This document shows positions 52,119 through 60,260 of a DNA stretch of 64,000 bases, piece by piece (positions within the stretch are counted from its first letter, which is position 1; every line of letters starts with the position of its first letter). Below the pieces are notes generated by a model. It was not told where the DNA came from and did no database searches. It saw only the letters and a program-made list of their open reading frames with translations. The translations under genes and the position numbers were made by a program. This DNA is from Ferrimonas kyonanensis DSM 18153 (GTDB taxonomy: Bacteria; Pseudomonadota; Gammaproteobacteria; Enterobacterales; Shewanellaceae), in assembly GCF_000425405.1 (NCBI RefSeq), contig NZ_AUDJ01000015.1:62001-126000 (forward strand). Reading direction: 5' to 3'.

Positions 52119-52656
52119 ACTGACAAATGCGGAGTCATGTAGCTTCGTGCATCTCTACACTATGCTGCTGCATTGCCTGTGTTAGTAGGTGCAAACCTCT
52201 ATGTTGCTGATTTTTATTGATTTAATTTTTTAATGTGTCAAATTTCAGCCAAGCTCCGCCATTGATGAGCCATTGCGCCCACTCGTTACAGCATCATTGG
52301 TTGCATCTTACTGATTTAACGGGGTTATTACGGTACACCTCTGCTGTTGGTGTTTTCTAGGGGACAGGTCACAGTGTGGAGGATTTTGTTGTCACTGATG
52401 ACTGTAATTGGCGTCTCGGCGTTTATTGGTCAACATGCAACAGCCGGACTCTTGGTTATTCAGGGGCCTCGGAGGGAGTGGCAACGGGAGAGTGTGAAGC
52501 TTCGTCTTCGGTAGAACTTAGATCTGATGACTCTGAGCAGCCTTGGTATGGCATCTTGGTAGTGGCGGGGGAGCTCATGCTTTATTTTGGGGCTTCGGCG
52601 TTACTTTACCCTTAGCCCAAGCAGCCGTTGGCTTTCTTAAACCCAGGTAGCAGCAC
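52119..52656. other. Right flank of the cassette array
   Basis: No integron integrase and no intact gene. A frameshifted small membrane gene (52374-52615) and the nrfA terminator occupy the second half. Confidence 0.5.
52374..52615 (+). pseudogene. Possible frameshifted two-helix membrane protein gene
   Basis: Frame 1 from GTG 52374 reads WRILLSLMTVIGVSAFIGQ ... PRREWQRESVKLRLR and stops at 52512. A second frame overlapping it continues with WYGILVVAGELMLYFGASALLYP to 52615. Joined by a one-base shift near 52500 they would make an ~80-residue protein with two membrane helices. Speculative. Confidence 0.3.
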
Positions 52657-52688
52657 AAAAAATCCGGGCCCTGAAACAGGGCCCGGAT
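52657..52688 (-). terminator. Rho-independent terminator of nrfA
   Basis: ATCCGGGCCCTG/CAGGGCCCGGAT gives a 12-bp stem with a three-base loop, followed on the minus strand by TTTTTT. Confidence 0.9.
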
Positions 52689-52718
52689 GGTAAGGGTTGG
52701 TTGAAACTCAGCGGTGGG

Positions 52719-54098
52719 TTAGTGTTCGTACTTCAGGGCTCGCATGGCGGCTTCCGGCCAATGCTTGGACACCTGTTCGTTGATGAACTTGGCCTTCTCT
52801 GATTTCAGCGCTTCCATGTCCAACTTCACCGCCGCCTGGGCCGCTGCTTTGCTGGACAGATCCGGGTAGGCCACTTCGGTCACTTCCAGCTGGGTCAGCA
52901 CCTCGGCCAGTTGAGTGCGCGCCAGTTCGGCCTGAGCCTTGGCCTCGGTCAGCAGCGCCATTGCTTCCTCGGGGTTGTGGGCATGGATGCCGTGGGAAGC
53001 CATGGCGAAATCCCAGCGCCACTGGGCGTGACGAATGGCCATCAGCGGCTCATCCATAAAGTACCACTCGGCACCGGCATCCCAGGCGGCCTTGGCTTCG
53101 TAGTGGGCCTTGACCAGCATCAGTTCAATCTCGGTGCGCAGGGCATCGATGGCGGCCTTGTTGTCAGCCAGGGCCTGGGTTAGCTCGGCTTTGCTGTCGT
53201 GGCAGGCCACGCAGCTCAGATCGAAGTTGTCCAGTGCTCCGCCGACGTTGTGTTCGCTGTAAGCCTGGCCGTCTTCGGTTTGCTTTTGTGGCATGTGGCA
53301 GGTCACGCAGGTGACCCCTTGCTTGGCGTGCTGGCTGCGGCTCCAGTGTTCAAACTCCGGGTGACGGGCTTTGAGCATTGGCGTGCGCGAAATCGGGTGC
53401 AGCCACTCGTAGTAGCGGCGGGTGTCGTAGTAGCGCTCAATCTCGTCGGCGCTGCTGCCGAAGATCCACGGAATGTTGACCCGATTGCTCGATTCCGGCT
53501 GGAAGTAATAGGTCACGTGACATTGGCCACAGGTCTGGGCGCCCTGCATGTTGCTGTTCTGTTCATCGAACGGCAGGCTCACCTTGGCCATGGCCTTTTG
53601 GGCGTGAGGCCGGGTCAGGGTCAGGGCATTGGTGCCTTCCTGGTGGCAGTCGGCGCAGCCGATGGTGTTGGCCATCTCCGGGCCGAGATCGGTAAAGTTG
53701 CTGCCGGCAAACGCCAGTTCACCCATCTCGTTCATCATCCTCGGCACGTCCGGGCCTTTACAGGTCCAGCAGCTGGCCGACATGCCCTTTTCATCGGCCG
53801 AAGCCGGTGCCACGCCGGTGCGCAGGGTGTTGCTGACGTCGCTGATGGCAAAGCGGTGGCCGCGGGGGCTATGGAACTCCTTGGCGTAGGCACTGCCGGC
53901 CCACAAGACGACCATCTGCGGACGCTGCTCCAGCATGTCTTCCCGCTCGACGGTTTCTTCTGTAGTCAGCCAGGACTGGTATTGCAGTGGGGCGCTGTCT
54001 TGCCACTTTTTATTACCCTGTACCTCGGGGGCAGGGGAGCAGGCGCTCAGTAGCAGCGAAGACAGGGCCAGCGCGGCCAGGGGTTTGGGTGTGAGCAT
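52719..54098 (-). CDS. nrfA: Ammonia-forming pentahaem cytochrome c nitrite reductase NrfA
   Basis: About 459 residues. The catalytic haem site has lysine (CWTCK), and four CxxCH sites follow (CADCH, CGQCH, CVTCH, CVACH), the standard NrfA set. HSPRGHRFAISD, ARHPEFEHWSRSQHAKQG and KAHYEAKAAWDAGAEW are family signatures around the active site and calcium. The N-terminus looks like a lipoprotein signal (LLLSAC), unusual for NrfA but possible. ATG 54098 is chosen over 54113. It reduces nitrite to ammonia in the periplasm. No nrfBCD, nrfH or haem lyase genes are adjacent, so its electron donor must be encoded elsewhere. Confidence 0.93.
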   Translation of the reverse strand: MLTPKPLAALALSSLLLSACSPAPEVQGNKKWQDSAPLQYQSWLTTEETVEREDMLEQRPQMVVLWAGSAYAKEFHSPRGHRFAISDVSNTLRTGVAPASADEKGMSASCWTCKGPDVPRMMNEMGELAFAGSNFTDLGPEMANTIGCADCHQEGTNALTLTRPHAQKAMAKVSLPFDEQNSNMQGAQTCGQCHVTYYFQPESSNRVNIPWIFGSSADEIERYYDTRRYYEWLHPISRTPMLKARHPEFEHWSRSQHAKQGVTCVTCHMPQKQTEDGQAYSEHNVGGALDNFDLSCVACHDSKAELTQALADNKAAIDALRTEIELMLVKAHYEAKAAWDAGAEWYFMDEPLMAIRHAQWRWDFAMASHGIHAHNPEEAMALLTEAKAQAELARTQLAEVLTQLEVTEVAYPDLSSKAAAQAAVKLDMEALKSEKAKFINEQVSKHWPEAAMRALKYEH

Positions 54099-54147
54099 GG
54101 TGCCGATTCTCATTATGGGTCTTGGGTTCAGTATAAAAACAAAGTCG

Positions 54148-54172
54148 GCGGCCCGCATTCAAAGCGGGCCGC
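54148..54172 (-). terminator. Hairpin between nnrS and nrfA
   Basis: GCGGCCCGC and GCGGGCCGC form a 9-bp stem eight bases after the nnrS stop. On the minus strand TTTGTTTTTA follows a few bases later, so it may terminate nnrS transcripts partly before nrfA. Confidence 0.55.
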
Positions 54173-54179
54173 TGGCAGG

Positions 54180-55430
54180 CTATCCCGGGCGTCCGTCGAG
54201 TCGAGGGCGACACAGGAAGGCGGTGTAATGCCACAGGAACAAGCCAAAGGCGAAGCTCCACAGGCTGCCGGCCAGCCAGTGCCATAACTGGGTGGACTGG
54301 GGCCAGAGAATGGGGAACAGGGCGCGGACCACGGCAGCGACAATAATGGCGGCAAACGCCGGTGACATCCACGGGCCCTGGTAGATGTTGCGGCCGGTAT
54401 GGCCCAGCGTGACCCGGGAGATCATCGCCAGGCACATGCCGCCGATGGCGCCGACACCCACCAGGTGCAGCAGTTGCCGTTCGGCGTGGGGATCATTGGG
54501 AAACAGCGCCATGCCGATAAGCGCCAGGGCGATGCACAGGTAGCTTAAGTGCAAGGACCACAGCAGCGGCTCTTTGGCGGTTTTGTGGGCCGACCAGCGT
54601 GCCTGGCGCACCAGTTGCAGCAGACCGGTGGCGCCCAGCAGCAGCGACAGGGCTGCGCCGCTGATCACATGGGCCACCGAGTTGACGGCGATCAGCGCCA
54701 GGCCAATAAACACCGGCCAGTCGAGCCACGCCAGAGGCTGGGCCTTGTCCACTTTGAGTCGGAGGGCGGTGAAAAACGGCACCACCCGGCCACCGACGAA
54801 ACTGATCATCAGTGCCATCCACCAGATCATGGCCTGCCACAGGGTGGAGGCGGTCACCATGTCGCGCTGGGCCAGGGCGTAGTAGCTGAACAGGTTGGCA
54901 GCGGCGGCGATGGTCAGCAGCACCGGGAACGCCACGTTGCGCCACTGTTTTACCTTAATGATGCTGTGGGCCAGTTTGGCGGCGGTCAGCAGCAGGAACG
55001 CGGTGTCCGCCAGCGCTGGCAGCCACAGTGGAATTGCCATCGGCAACAGCAGCAGAATGCGGGCGCTGAGCCAGCAGGCCACCACCACGGCCAGCGGCAT
55101 GCCCTTAAGGCCAGGTTGATTGGTCCAGTTCTGTACCGCGGTTAACAGGAAACCGGCGACGATGGCCATGGCAAAGCCGAACAGCATCTCATGGGGGTGC
55201 CACCAGATGGGGATTACCGGGCTGAAGAAGGCGTTGGTCAGTACCGGCGAGTTCTGGGGGCTGTACCAGGCCAGCAGCCAGATTGGGATCAGAATACAGG
55301 CGACGGCGGCACCGCCGAGAAACAGCGGCCGGAATCCCAGTCGTAACAGGGCAGGGGTGGTCTCGATGTGGTTGGGGTCGTCAATGTTCAGCATGCGCTC
55401 GATCTCACAGGGTTGCCGTTGCAGGTCCAT
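54180..55430 (-). CDS. nnrS: NnrS-family haem-copper membrane protein
   Basis: 416 residues with about twelve membrane helices. RLGFRPLFLGGA, WWHPHEMLFGFAMAIVAGFLLTAV, SFVGGRVVPFF, HLVGVGAIGGMCLAMISRVTLGHTGR are NnrS signatures with conserved histidines for haem and copper. Family members protect metabolism against nitric oxide stress. Adjacent nrfA fits a nitrogen-oxide module. Start 55430; Met13 is an alternative. Confidence 0.9.
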   Translation of the reverse strand: MDLQRQPCEIERMLNIDDPNHIETTPALLRLGFRPLFLGGAAVACILIPIWLLAWYSPQNSPVLTNAFFSPVIPIWWHPHEMLFGFAMAIVAGFLLTAVQNWTNQPGLKGMPLAVVVACWLSARILLLLPMAIPLWLPALADTAFLLLTAAKLAHSIIKVKQWRNVAFPVLLTIAAAANLFSYYALAQRDMVTASTLWQAMIWWMALMISFVGGRVVPFFTALRLKVDKAQPLAWLDWPVFIGLALIAVNSVAHVISGAALSLLLGATGLLQLVRQARWSAHKTAKEPLLWSLHLSYLCIALALIGMALFPNDPHAERQLLHLVGVGAIGGMCLAMISRVTLGHTGRNIYQGPWMSPAFAAIIVAAVVRALFPILWPQSTQLWHWLAGSLWSFAFGLFLWHYTAFLCRPRLDGRPG

Positions 55431-55481
55431 AGTGAATGCAACCTGATGAGACGGTGTTCAGCGCTAACTCGAACGGCTCAT

Positions 55482-55500
55482 AAGTTGCATTCAATATGAT
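55482..55500 (-). promoter_or_regulatory. NsrR-like half-site upstream of nnrS
   Basis: AAGTTGCATTCAATATGAT resembles the NsrR box (AAGATGYATTT-type half plus imperfect second half). A second GAATGCAA lies near 55436. NsrR commonly controls nnrS. Match is only moderate. Confidence 0.35.
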
Positions 55501-55539
55501 GGTTTAAACCTTAGTGAATTACTCTGGTATACACAAGCA

Positions 55540-55626
55540 ATAGTAGCGCCTATCCATCGCGCTGTGATCCGAGTCACGACCGGGCTACTCCTAAGTAGGT
55601 AAAGCCCTCTGTCGTGAGGGTTTTTT
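55540..55626 (+). ncRNA. Candidate small RNA between nnrS and the next gene
   Basis: An extended -10 box TGGTATACA (55525-55533) lies upstream of a non-coding stretch of about 87 bases. This ends in a Rho-independent terminator (CCCTC/GAGGG stem, TTTTTT to 55626). No plus-strand gene precedes this terminator, so it needs an independent transcript. A CRP-like TGTGA-N6-TCACG lies at 55563-55578, inside the putative RNA. No known family recognised. Confidence 0.45.
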
Positions 55627-55793
55627 ACTGACTGATGCGGTGGGCCTATGGCCACATTCTGGTCGCTGCCAATCGAGTTGTGACATTTTGGTTAAATGTT
55701 GTACTCTTATTTAAGTAGTTGATTTGTAGTTAGCGAACCGCGCCGGACGGCGCCGTTCTTTTTGGGGCTCTCGCGCTGACAGGGATACGGATC

Positions 55794-56225
55794 ATGACCC
55801 ACATCTTTTGCCATCCGAATGAGGTAAAAAACCGCACTCAACTGGAGTTGCCGCTGCTCGCCGGTGCCGGATTATTGACCTTTGCCTTTCCATTTTGGGT
55901 AGACAGTTCCCACTGGGGGCTGTTTCTGTTCTGCCTGGCCATCAGTGCCGGCTGCATGAAGATGAGCTACCACATCCTACGCTTGATGCCGTTTCTCGAC
56001 AGTGAGATTCAGATCGATCGGGTCGGTTTCACCATTACCGGCAGCGACGGCAACTATACCCGCCACCTGTGGCAGGAGGTCGAAGACGCCCGCTACGACG
56101 CGGTGTCGCAGACCGTGGTGGTGGAGGATGCCATGCATCGGCCGCTGTTGGTGGTCTCAGAGCAGATCAACGACTTTGCCGATCTGGAGAAGGCGATTCG
56201 CAGTTACGCCCTGATACGGCTTTAA
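55794..56225 (+). CDS. Small membrane protein with cytoplasmic domain
   Basis: 143 residues. Two hydrophobic segments near the N-terminus (LPLLAGAGLLTFAFPFW and WGLFLFCLAISAGCMKMSY) are followed by a ~80-residue soluble part (IQIDRVGFTITGSDGNYTRHLWQEVED) suggestive of a small PH-like fold. Family not recognised. GC content is that of the core genome. Confidence 0.6.
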   Translation: MTHIFCHPNEVKNRTQLELPLLAGAGLLTFAFPFWVDSSHWGLFLFCLAISAGCMKMSYHILRLMPFLDSEIQIDRVGFTITGSDGNYTRHLWQEVEDARYDAVSQTVVVEDAMHRPLLVVSEQINDFADLEKAIRSYALIRL

Positions 56226-56286
56226 GAAAAAAGTAACGATTCAAGCAAATTAGCGCTGGATCACAGAGTGAGTAACGCGTTCAATT

Positions 56287-56340
56287 CACTTCAACTTTCC
56301 ACAGTGTTTCCCGAATACTGTGCGTATACACTGGCTCCAG
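56287..56340 (+). promoter_or_regulatory. Conserved box upstream of riboswitch 2
   Basis: Bases 56287-56310 are identical to 61794-61817 (24 bp, containing ACTTTCCACAGTG). After 16 unrelated bases in each case comes TACACTG-R-CTCCAG. The second part is a plausible -10 region; the first is probably a -35/activator site. Confidence 0.6.
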
Positions 56341-56514
56341 CTTACGGTGCTGAGAGGCCACCACGATTGGTGAGGGAACCGGGTGAAATGCCCGGACTGT
56401 ACCCGCAACTGTAACTGACGCTACCCAGGGTAGTGCTCCAATGTCTATGCCACTGGCGAAAGCTGGGAAGGCCGGCGGAGCGACAGTCAGGAGTCAGGAG
56501 ACCTGCCTAAGCTG
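56338..56514 (+). promoter_or_regulatory. Cobalamin riboswitch 2 (cbiK leader)
   Basis: P1 arms CAGCTTA (56338-56344) and TAAGCTG (56508-56514) pair exactly. Between them are GGTGAGGGAACCGGGTGAAATGCCCGG-type core elements, GTACCCGCAACTGTAA, GCTGGGAAGG and the B12 box AGTCAGGAGACCTGCC at 56493-56508. It should repress the cbiK/ABC unit when B12 is abundant. Confidence 0.92.
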
Positions 56515-56685
56515 ACGTGCTGGAATTCGGGCGGGCCTACCCGAACTCATTGATGTCGTATTAACCCGTTTCATCCTGGATGAGACCGGGCGCTTTTGGG
56601 CAACCCAAAAACGACAGAACCAGCAAAGCAGTTACGGACTTTGGCCGTCCAGAGTGCCTGTTTGGCACCCATGGAATGTTGACCT

Positions 56686-57657
56686 ATGAAACGCCTTTCT
56701 GCCGCCTTGGCGGCAACGGTATTAAGTACCCATCTGGCAGCGGCGCCTGCGCCTGTGCAACCTGAACCTTCCGCCATTGTATTGGCCGCGTTTGGCACCA
56801 CCTACGATTCGGCCGTGGACTCGCTGCTTCAGATTCAGCAGGACGTTCAACAGGCGTACCCCGACACCCCGGTTCGCTTTGCCTTTACCTCCAACATCAT
56901 TCGCAAGCGTTGGCACCAGCGCCAGGGCGATCAGGCCTATCAGGCGGCCCACCCCGACATTCCGGCGGAGCTGTACCAGGTGAAAAACGTGCTGGGTACC
57001 CTGGCGGATCTGCAAAACGACGGCTATCGCGACATCGTGGTGCAGACCACACTGCTGACTCACGGCGAAGAGTTCACCGATCTGTTGGCCTACACCGACG
57101 CCCTGGCTGGCATCGACACCCTCAAGGCCAAGTGGAAACCGTTCCAGCGTATTGCCGTTGGCCGCCCCTTGATGGGCACCTGGGGGGCGCAGCAGGAATA
57201 TCGCCATGACCTCGAGGCCCTGACACTGGCCCTGGCCGCCGACGTGGAGCAGGCTCGCAAGAGTGGCGCCGCGCTGGTGTACATGGGCCACGGCAACGAT
57301 CACCTCTCAACCGGTTTGTACTACGAGCTGGATGAGTTGATGAATCAGCACTACCCCGATGTGCCGGTGTACGTGGGCTTGGTAGAGGGCCATCCGGATT
57401 TCGATCGCTTAAGCGCCAGGCTGCAGCAGGATGGGGTGACCAAGGTACAACTGCGTCCGCTGATGGTGGTGGCCGGCGATCACGCCAGCAACGACATGGC
57501 AGGTGATGAGCCGGACTCCTGGAAGATTCAGCTGCAACAGCTGGGCATGGAGGTGGAGCCGGTTCTGTCGGGACTGGGCAACAACCCTCAGGTTCGCCAG
57601 CGTTACCTCACTCACCTCAATGACGCTGCCGCTGCGGCAGGCATTGTTCTGAAGTAA
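56686..57657 (+). CDS. cbiK: Exported sirohydrochlorin cobaltochelatase CbiK
   Basis: 323 residues. A signal peptide (MKRLSAALAATVLSTHLAAA) precedes the chelatase domain: IVLAAFGTTYDSAVDSLL, FAFTSNIIRKRW, VVQTTLLTHGEEF, RPLMGTWGAQQEY, VYMGHGNDHLSTGLYYELD and LRPLMVVAGDHASNDMAG, with the conserved metal-binding and catalytic histidines. CbiK inserts cobalt into sirohydrochlorin. A signal peptide puts it in the periplasm, as for the periplasmic CbiK of Desulfovibrio. Riboswitch 2 controls it. A weak terminator separates it from the transporter genes. Confidence 0.88.
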   Translation: MKRLSAALAATVLSTHLAAAPAPVQPEPSAIVLAAFGTTYDSAVDSLLQIQQDVQQAYPDTPVRFAFTSNIIRKRWHQRQGDQAYQAAHPDIPAELYQVKNVLGTLADLQNDGYRDIVVQTTLLTHGEEFTDLLAYTDALAGIDTLKAKWKPFQRIAVGRPLMGTWGAQQEYRHDLEALTLALAADVEQARKSGAALVYMGHGNDHLSTGLYYELDELMNQHYPDVPVYVGLVEGHPDFDRLSARLQQDGVTKVQLRPLMVVAGDHASNDMAGDEPDSWKIQLQQLGMEVEPVLSGLGNNPQVRQRYLTHLNDAAAAAGIVLK

Positions 57658-57661
57658 CAAT

Positions 57662-57687
57662 CGGGGCGCCGATGCGCCCCGTGTTTT
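57662..57687 (+). terminator. Hairpin after cbiK
   Basis: CGGGGCGC-CGAT-GCGCCCCG followed by TGTTTTT. The transporter genes start 18 bases later, so it probably acts as a partial terminator lowering their expression. Confidence 0.65.
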
Positions 57688-57704
57688 TGAGGTAAGCGAT
57701 AACA

Positions 57705-58571
57705 ATGACTCAATCGACGCAGGTCGTCCTGCAGGGGCGGGGCCTGAAGCGAGCCTTTGGGGCCCGTCAGGCGGTCGCCGACATCAGCTTTGAACTTAAG
57801 GCCGGTGAAATTTGCGCTTTTCTCGGCCCTAATGGCGCCGGAAAAACCACTCTGATCAAGATGCTAACCGGCCTGTTAACTCCGGATGACGGCGAGATCC
57901 ATTATCAGGGCGAAGCCTATCATCCCAATCGACTGGCGCTGAAAAAGCTGATTGGCCTGGTGCCCCAGCACAACAACATCGATCGGGAACTGACTCCAGA
58001 AGAGAACTTGCGGGTACACGGCCTGCTGTATCAGATGCGCGGCGCAGAGCTGACTCAAGCCATCGAAGACAGCCTGGTGTTTGCCGGCCTGGAAGCGCAC
58101 CGGACCACACCGGCAGAGAAGTTGTCCGGTGGCATGAAGCGGCGGTTGGTGATCGCCCGGGCGCTGATGCACAAACCCAAGATTCTGTTTCTGGATGAGC
58201 CGACCGTGGGCCTTGACCCCCACAGTCGCCGCACCATGTGGTCGTTTCTCGGCAAAATCAATCAGCAGCAGGGCTGCACCATCTTTCTGACCACTCACTA
58301 CCTCGAAGAGGCGGAGCGACTGGCGTCGCGGGTGGTGTTCATCGAACAGGGGCGAGTCATTGCCGATGGCAGTTGTCAGTCGCTGAAACAAGCATTAGGA
58401 GCCTATGTGGTGGAGACGGGAACCACAGAGCCGAAACAGGAATTCTTCGACAGCCGGTCTCTGGCGTTGGCCAGATTGGCGCAGATTGAGGAGGCGGCAG
58501 TGATTCGGGAAACCAGCCTGGAAGACGCCTTCTTACAGATGACCGGAACCAGGTTGGTGAACCATGGCTAA
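57705..58571 (+). CDS. ABC-2 type transporter ATPase
   Basis: 288 residues of the DrrA/NodI type: Walker A LGPNGAGKTTLIKML, Q-loop LVPQHNNIDRELTPEENL, signature LSGGMKRRLVIARAL, Walker B ILFLDEPTVGLD, H-loop LTTHYLEEAERLA. The family normally drives export with an ABC-2 permease, encoded next and overlapping by eight bases. Substrate unknown; context points to a tetrapyrrole, corrinoid precursor or cobalt-linked compound. Confidence 0.88.
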   Translation: MTQSTQVVLQGRGLKRAFGARQAVADISFELKAGEICAFLGPNGAGKTTLIKMLTGLLTPDDGEIHYQGEAYHPNRLALKKLIGLVPQHNNIDRELTPEENLRVHGLLYQMRGAELTQAIEDSLVFAGLEAHRTTPAEKLSGGMKRRLVIARALMHKPKILFLDEPTVGLDPHSRRTMWSFLGKINQQQGCTIFLTTHYLEEAERLASRVVFIEQGRVIADGSCQSLKQALGAYVVETGTTEPKQEFFDSRSLALARLAQIEEAAVIRETSLEDAFLQMTGTRLVNHG

Positions 58572-59313
58572 GGCGTCCCTGAGTACCATCACCGGCATCT
58601 ATTATCGCGAGACCCTGGTGCTACGGAAAAAACTGCTGCGGGTGGTGTTGGCGGCCGCGGTACCGCCGTTTCTGTATTTGATGGCCTTCGGCTTTGGGGT
58701 CGGCAACGACACCCAGGTCAACGGCGTCGATTACCTCACCTTCCTGCTGCCGGGGCTGCTGGCGATGGCCAGCATGAATCAGAGCTACAACATCGCCACC
58801 GAGATCAACATCAGCCGTTTCTACCTGAAGATCTTTGAAGAGTTTCTGCTGGCGCCCAATCAGCGCTGGCAGATCGTCGCCGGTGAAGTGATGTACGGCA
58901 TGACTCGCGGCTTGATCCCAGTGGCGATCATCGCCTTGTACGCACTCCTGTGTGGTGTCGGCCTCAACTTTGGCCCGGCGCTGTGGCTGGTGTTGCCTTT
59001 GCACCTGATGGCGTTTTCTCTGATTGGTTTTATCGTGGCGCTGAAGATGAAAAACCACCGCGATCAGGCGTCGATGACCGCCTTTGTGATCACGCCGATG
59101 ATGTTTCTGTCCGGCACCTTTTTCCCGGTGGAACAGATGCCCTGGGTGATTCAGGGGCTGGCGATGGCCTCGCCGCTGACCTATAGCGCCGAACTGCTGC
59201 GATCGGCCTTGTTGGGTCAGCCATTAAGCCAACTGTCGCTGCTGATGATGGTGGTGTTGAACCTGATTTTGCTGGGGCTGGCCCTGCGCACCCTTAACAG
59301 GCTGGAACCATGA
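58564..59313 (+). CDS. ABC-2 type membrane permease
   Basis: 249 residues with six hydrophobic segments, NodJ-like: YYRETLVLRKKLLRVV, FLLPGLLAMASMNQSYN, FEEFLLAPNQRWQIVAGEV, MTAFVITPMMFLSGTFFPVEQMP. Works with the ATPase just upstream. Overlaps the FecCD permease gene downstream by four bases, which ties an exporter-type pair to an importer in one transcript. Confidence 0.86.
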   Translation: MAKASLSTITGIYYRETLVLRKKLLRVVLAAAVPPFLYLMAFGFGVGNDTQVNGVDYLTFLLPGLLAMASMNQSYNIATEINISRFYLKIFEEFLLAPNQRWQIVAGEVMYGMTRGLIPVAIIALYALLCGVGLNFGPALWLVLPLHLMAFSLIGFIVALKMKNHRDQASMTAFVITPMMFLSGTFFPVEQMPWVIQGLAMASPLTYSAELLRSALLGQPLSQLSLLMMVVLNLILLGLALRTLNRLEP

Positions 59314-60260
59314 GGAGTCTGGCCGTTGTTGCCCTGGTGCTGGCGGGCGCGGTGGCGATGCTGGCGGGCCCGCAGTGGCTGGAGCCCTGGTCGTTGTCGC
59401 CGCTGCAGCGGGATATTCTTACCGAACTGAGGCTGCCCAGGGTGCTGTTTGCGGCGTTGATTGGCGCCATGCTTGGGATCAGCGGCAGCGTCTATCAGCT
59501 GACCCTGAAAAATCCGCTGGCGGACAGCTTTACCACCGGCGCGGCGTCGTCGTCGGCGCTGGGGGCGGTGCTGGCCATCGCCCTGGGCGTGCCCGGTTAT
59601 TGGGTGTCGGTGTGCGCCTTTGCCACCGGCATGGCGGGGCTGGTGCTGGTGTACCGCATGTCCCAGCACCGGGGCCGCATCAACCCGGTGACCATGATTC
59701 TGGCCGGGGTGGTGATGAACATCATCGCCTCGGCGGTGATCAGTTTCGCCAAGTATTACTTCGAAGACTCTTTAAACGCCATTGTCTACTGGCTGATGGG
59801 CGGCATCTTCCTGGTTAGCTGGGACAGGTTGGCCCTGTGTGCCGGCCTGCTGGCGTTGACCTATCTGTTCTTAAGCCGACGGGCGGTGGCCCTGAACTTG
59901 CTGGCTCTGGATGAGGCCTCGGCCCAGAGCCTGGGGGTCAATGTGCAGCGGCTTAGGGCCAGTGCCTTTGTGCTGTCGACCCTGTTGGTGGCGGTAGCGG
60001 TGAGCTTTTCCGGCATCATCGGCTTCGTGGGCCTGATTGTGCCTCACGTGGCACGCAGCCTGTTTGGCAGTGACATGCGCAGTAACCTGTTCTATTCCGC
60101 CGTGATGGGCAGTGGCCTGTTGGTGGTGTCCGATGCGGTCTCCCGAGTGGTGATCCCGGGAGGTGCGGAGTTGCCGGTGGGGATCATTACCGCGGTGCTC
60201 GGTGGCGGCTTCTTCTTTTATTTGCTTCACACTCGCAGAGGAAGTTTGTGGAATGGCTGA
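59310..60260 (+). CDS. FecCD/BtuC-type importer permease
   Basis: 316 residues, about nine to ten helices: LRLPRVLFAALIGAMLGISGSV, LKNPLADSFTTGAASSSALGAV, VTMILAGVVMNIIASAV, GIIGFVGLIVPHVARSLFGSD. Second permease of this family in the window; likely substrate a corrinoid, cobalt-tetrapyrrole or haem-like molecule, given riboswitch control. Overlaps both neighbours. Confidence 0.88.
   Translation: MRSLAVVALVLAGAVAMLAGPQWLEPWSLSPLQRDILTELRLPRVLFAALIGAMLGISGSVYQLTLKNPLADSFTTGAASSSALGAVLAIALGVPGYWVSVCAFATGMAGLVLVYRMSQHRGRINPVTMILAGVVMNIIASAVISFAKYYFEDSLNAIVYWLMGGIFLVSWDRLALCAGLLALTYLFLSRRAVALNLLALDEASAQSLGVNVQRLRASAFVLSTLLVAVAVSFSGIIGFVGLIVPHVARSLFGSDMRSNLFYSAVMGSGLLVVSDAVSRVVIPGGAELPVGIITAVLGGGFFFYLLHTRRGSLWNG

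Noticed and set aside
52376-52615. 79-codon plus-strand frame as an intact gene
   Set aside because: Its first half is low-complexity Ser/Thr/Glu and its start has no ribosome binding site. The better protein-like reading uses another frame for the first half.
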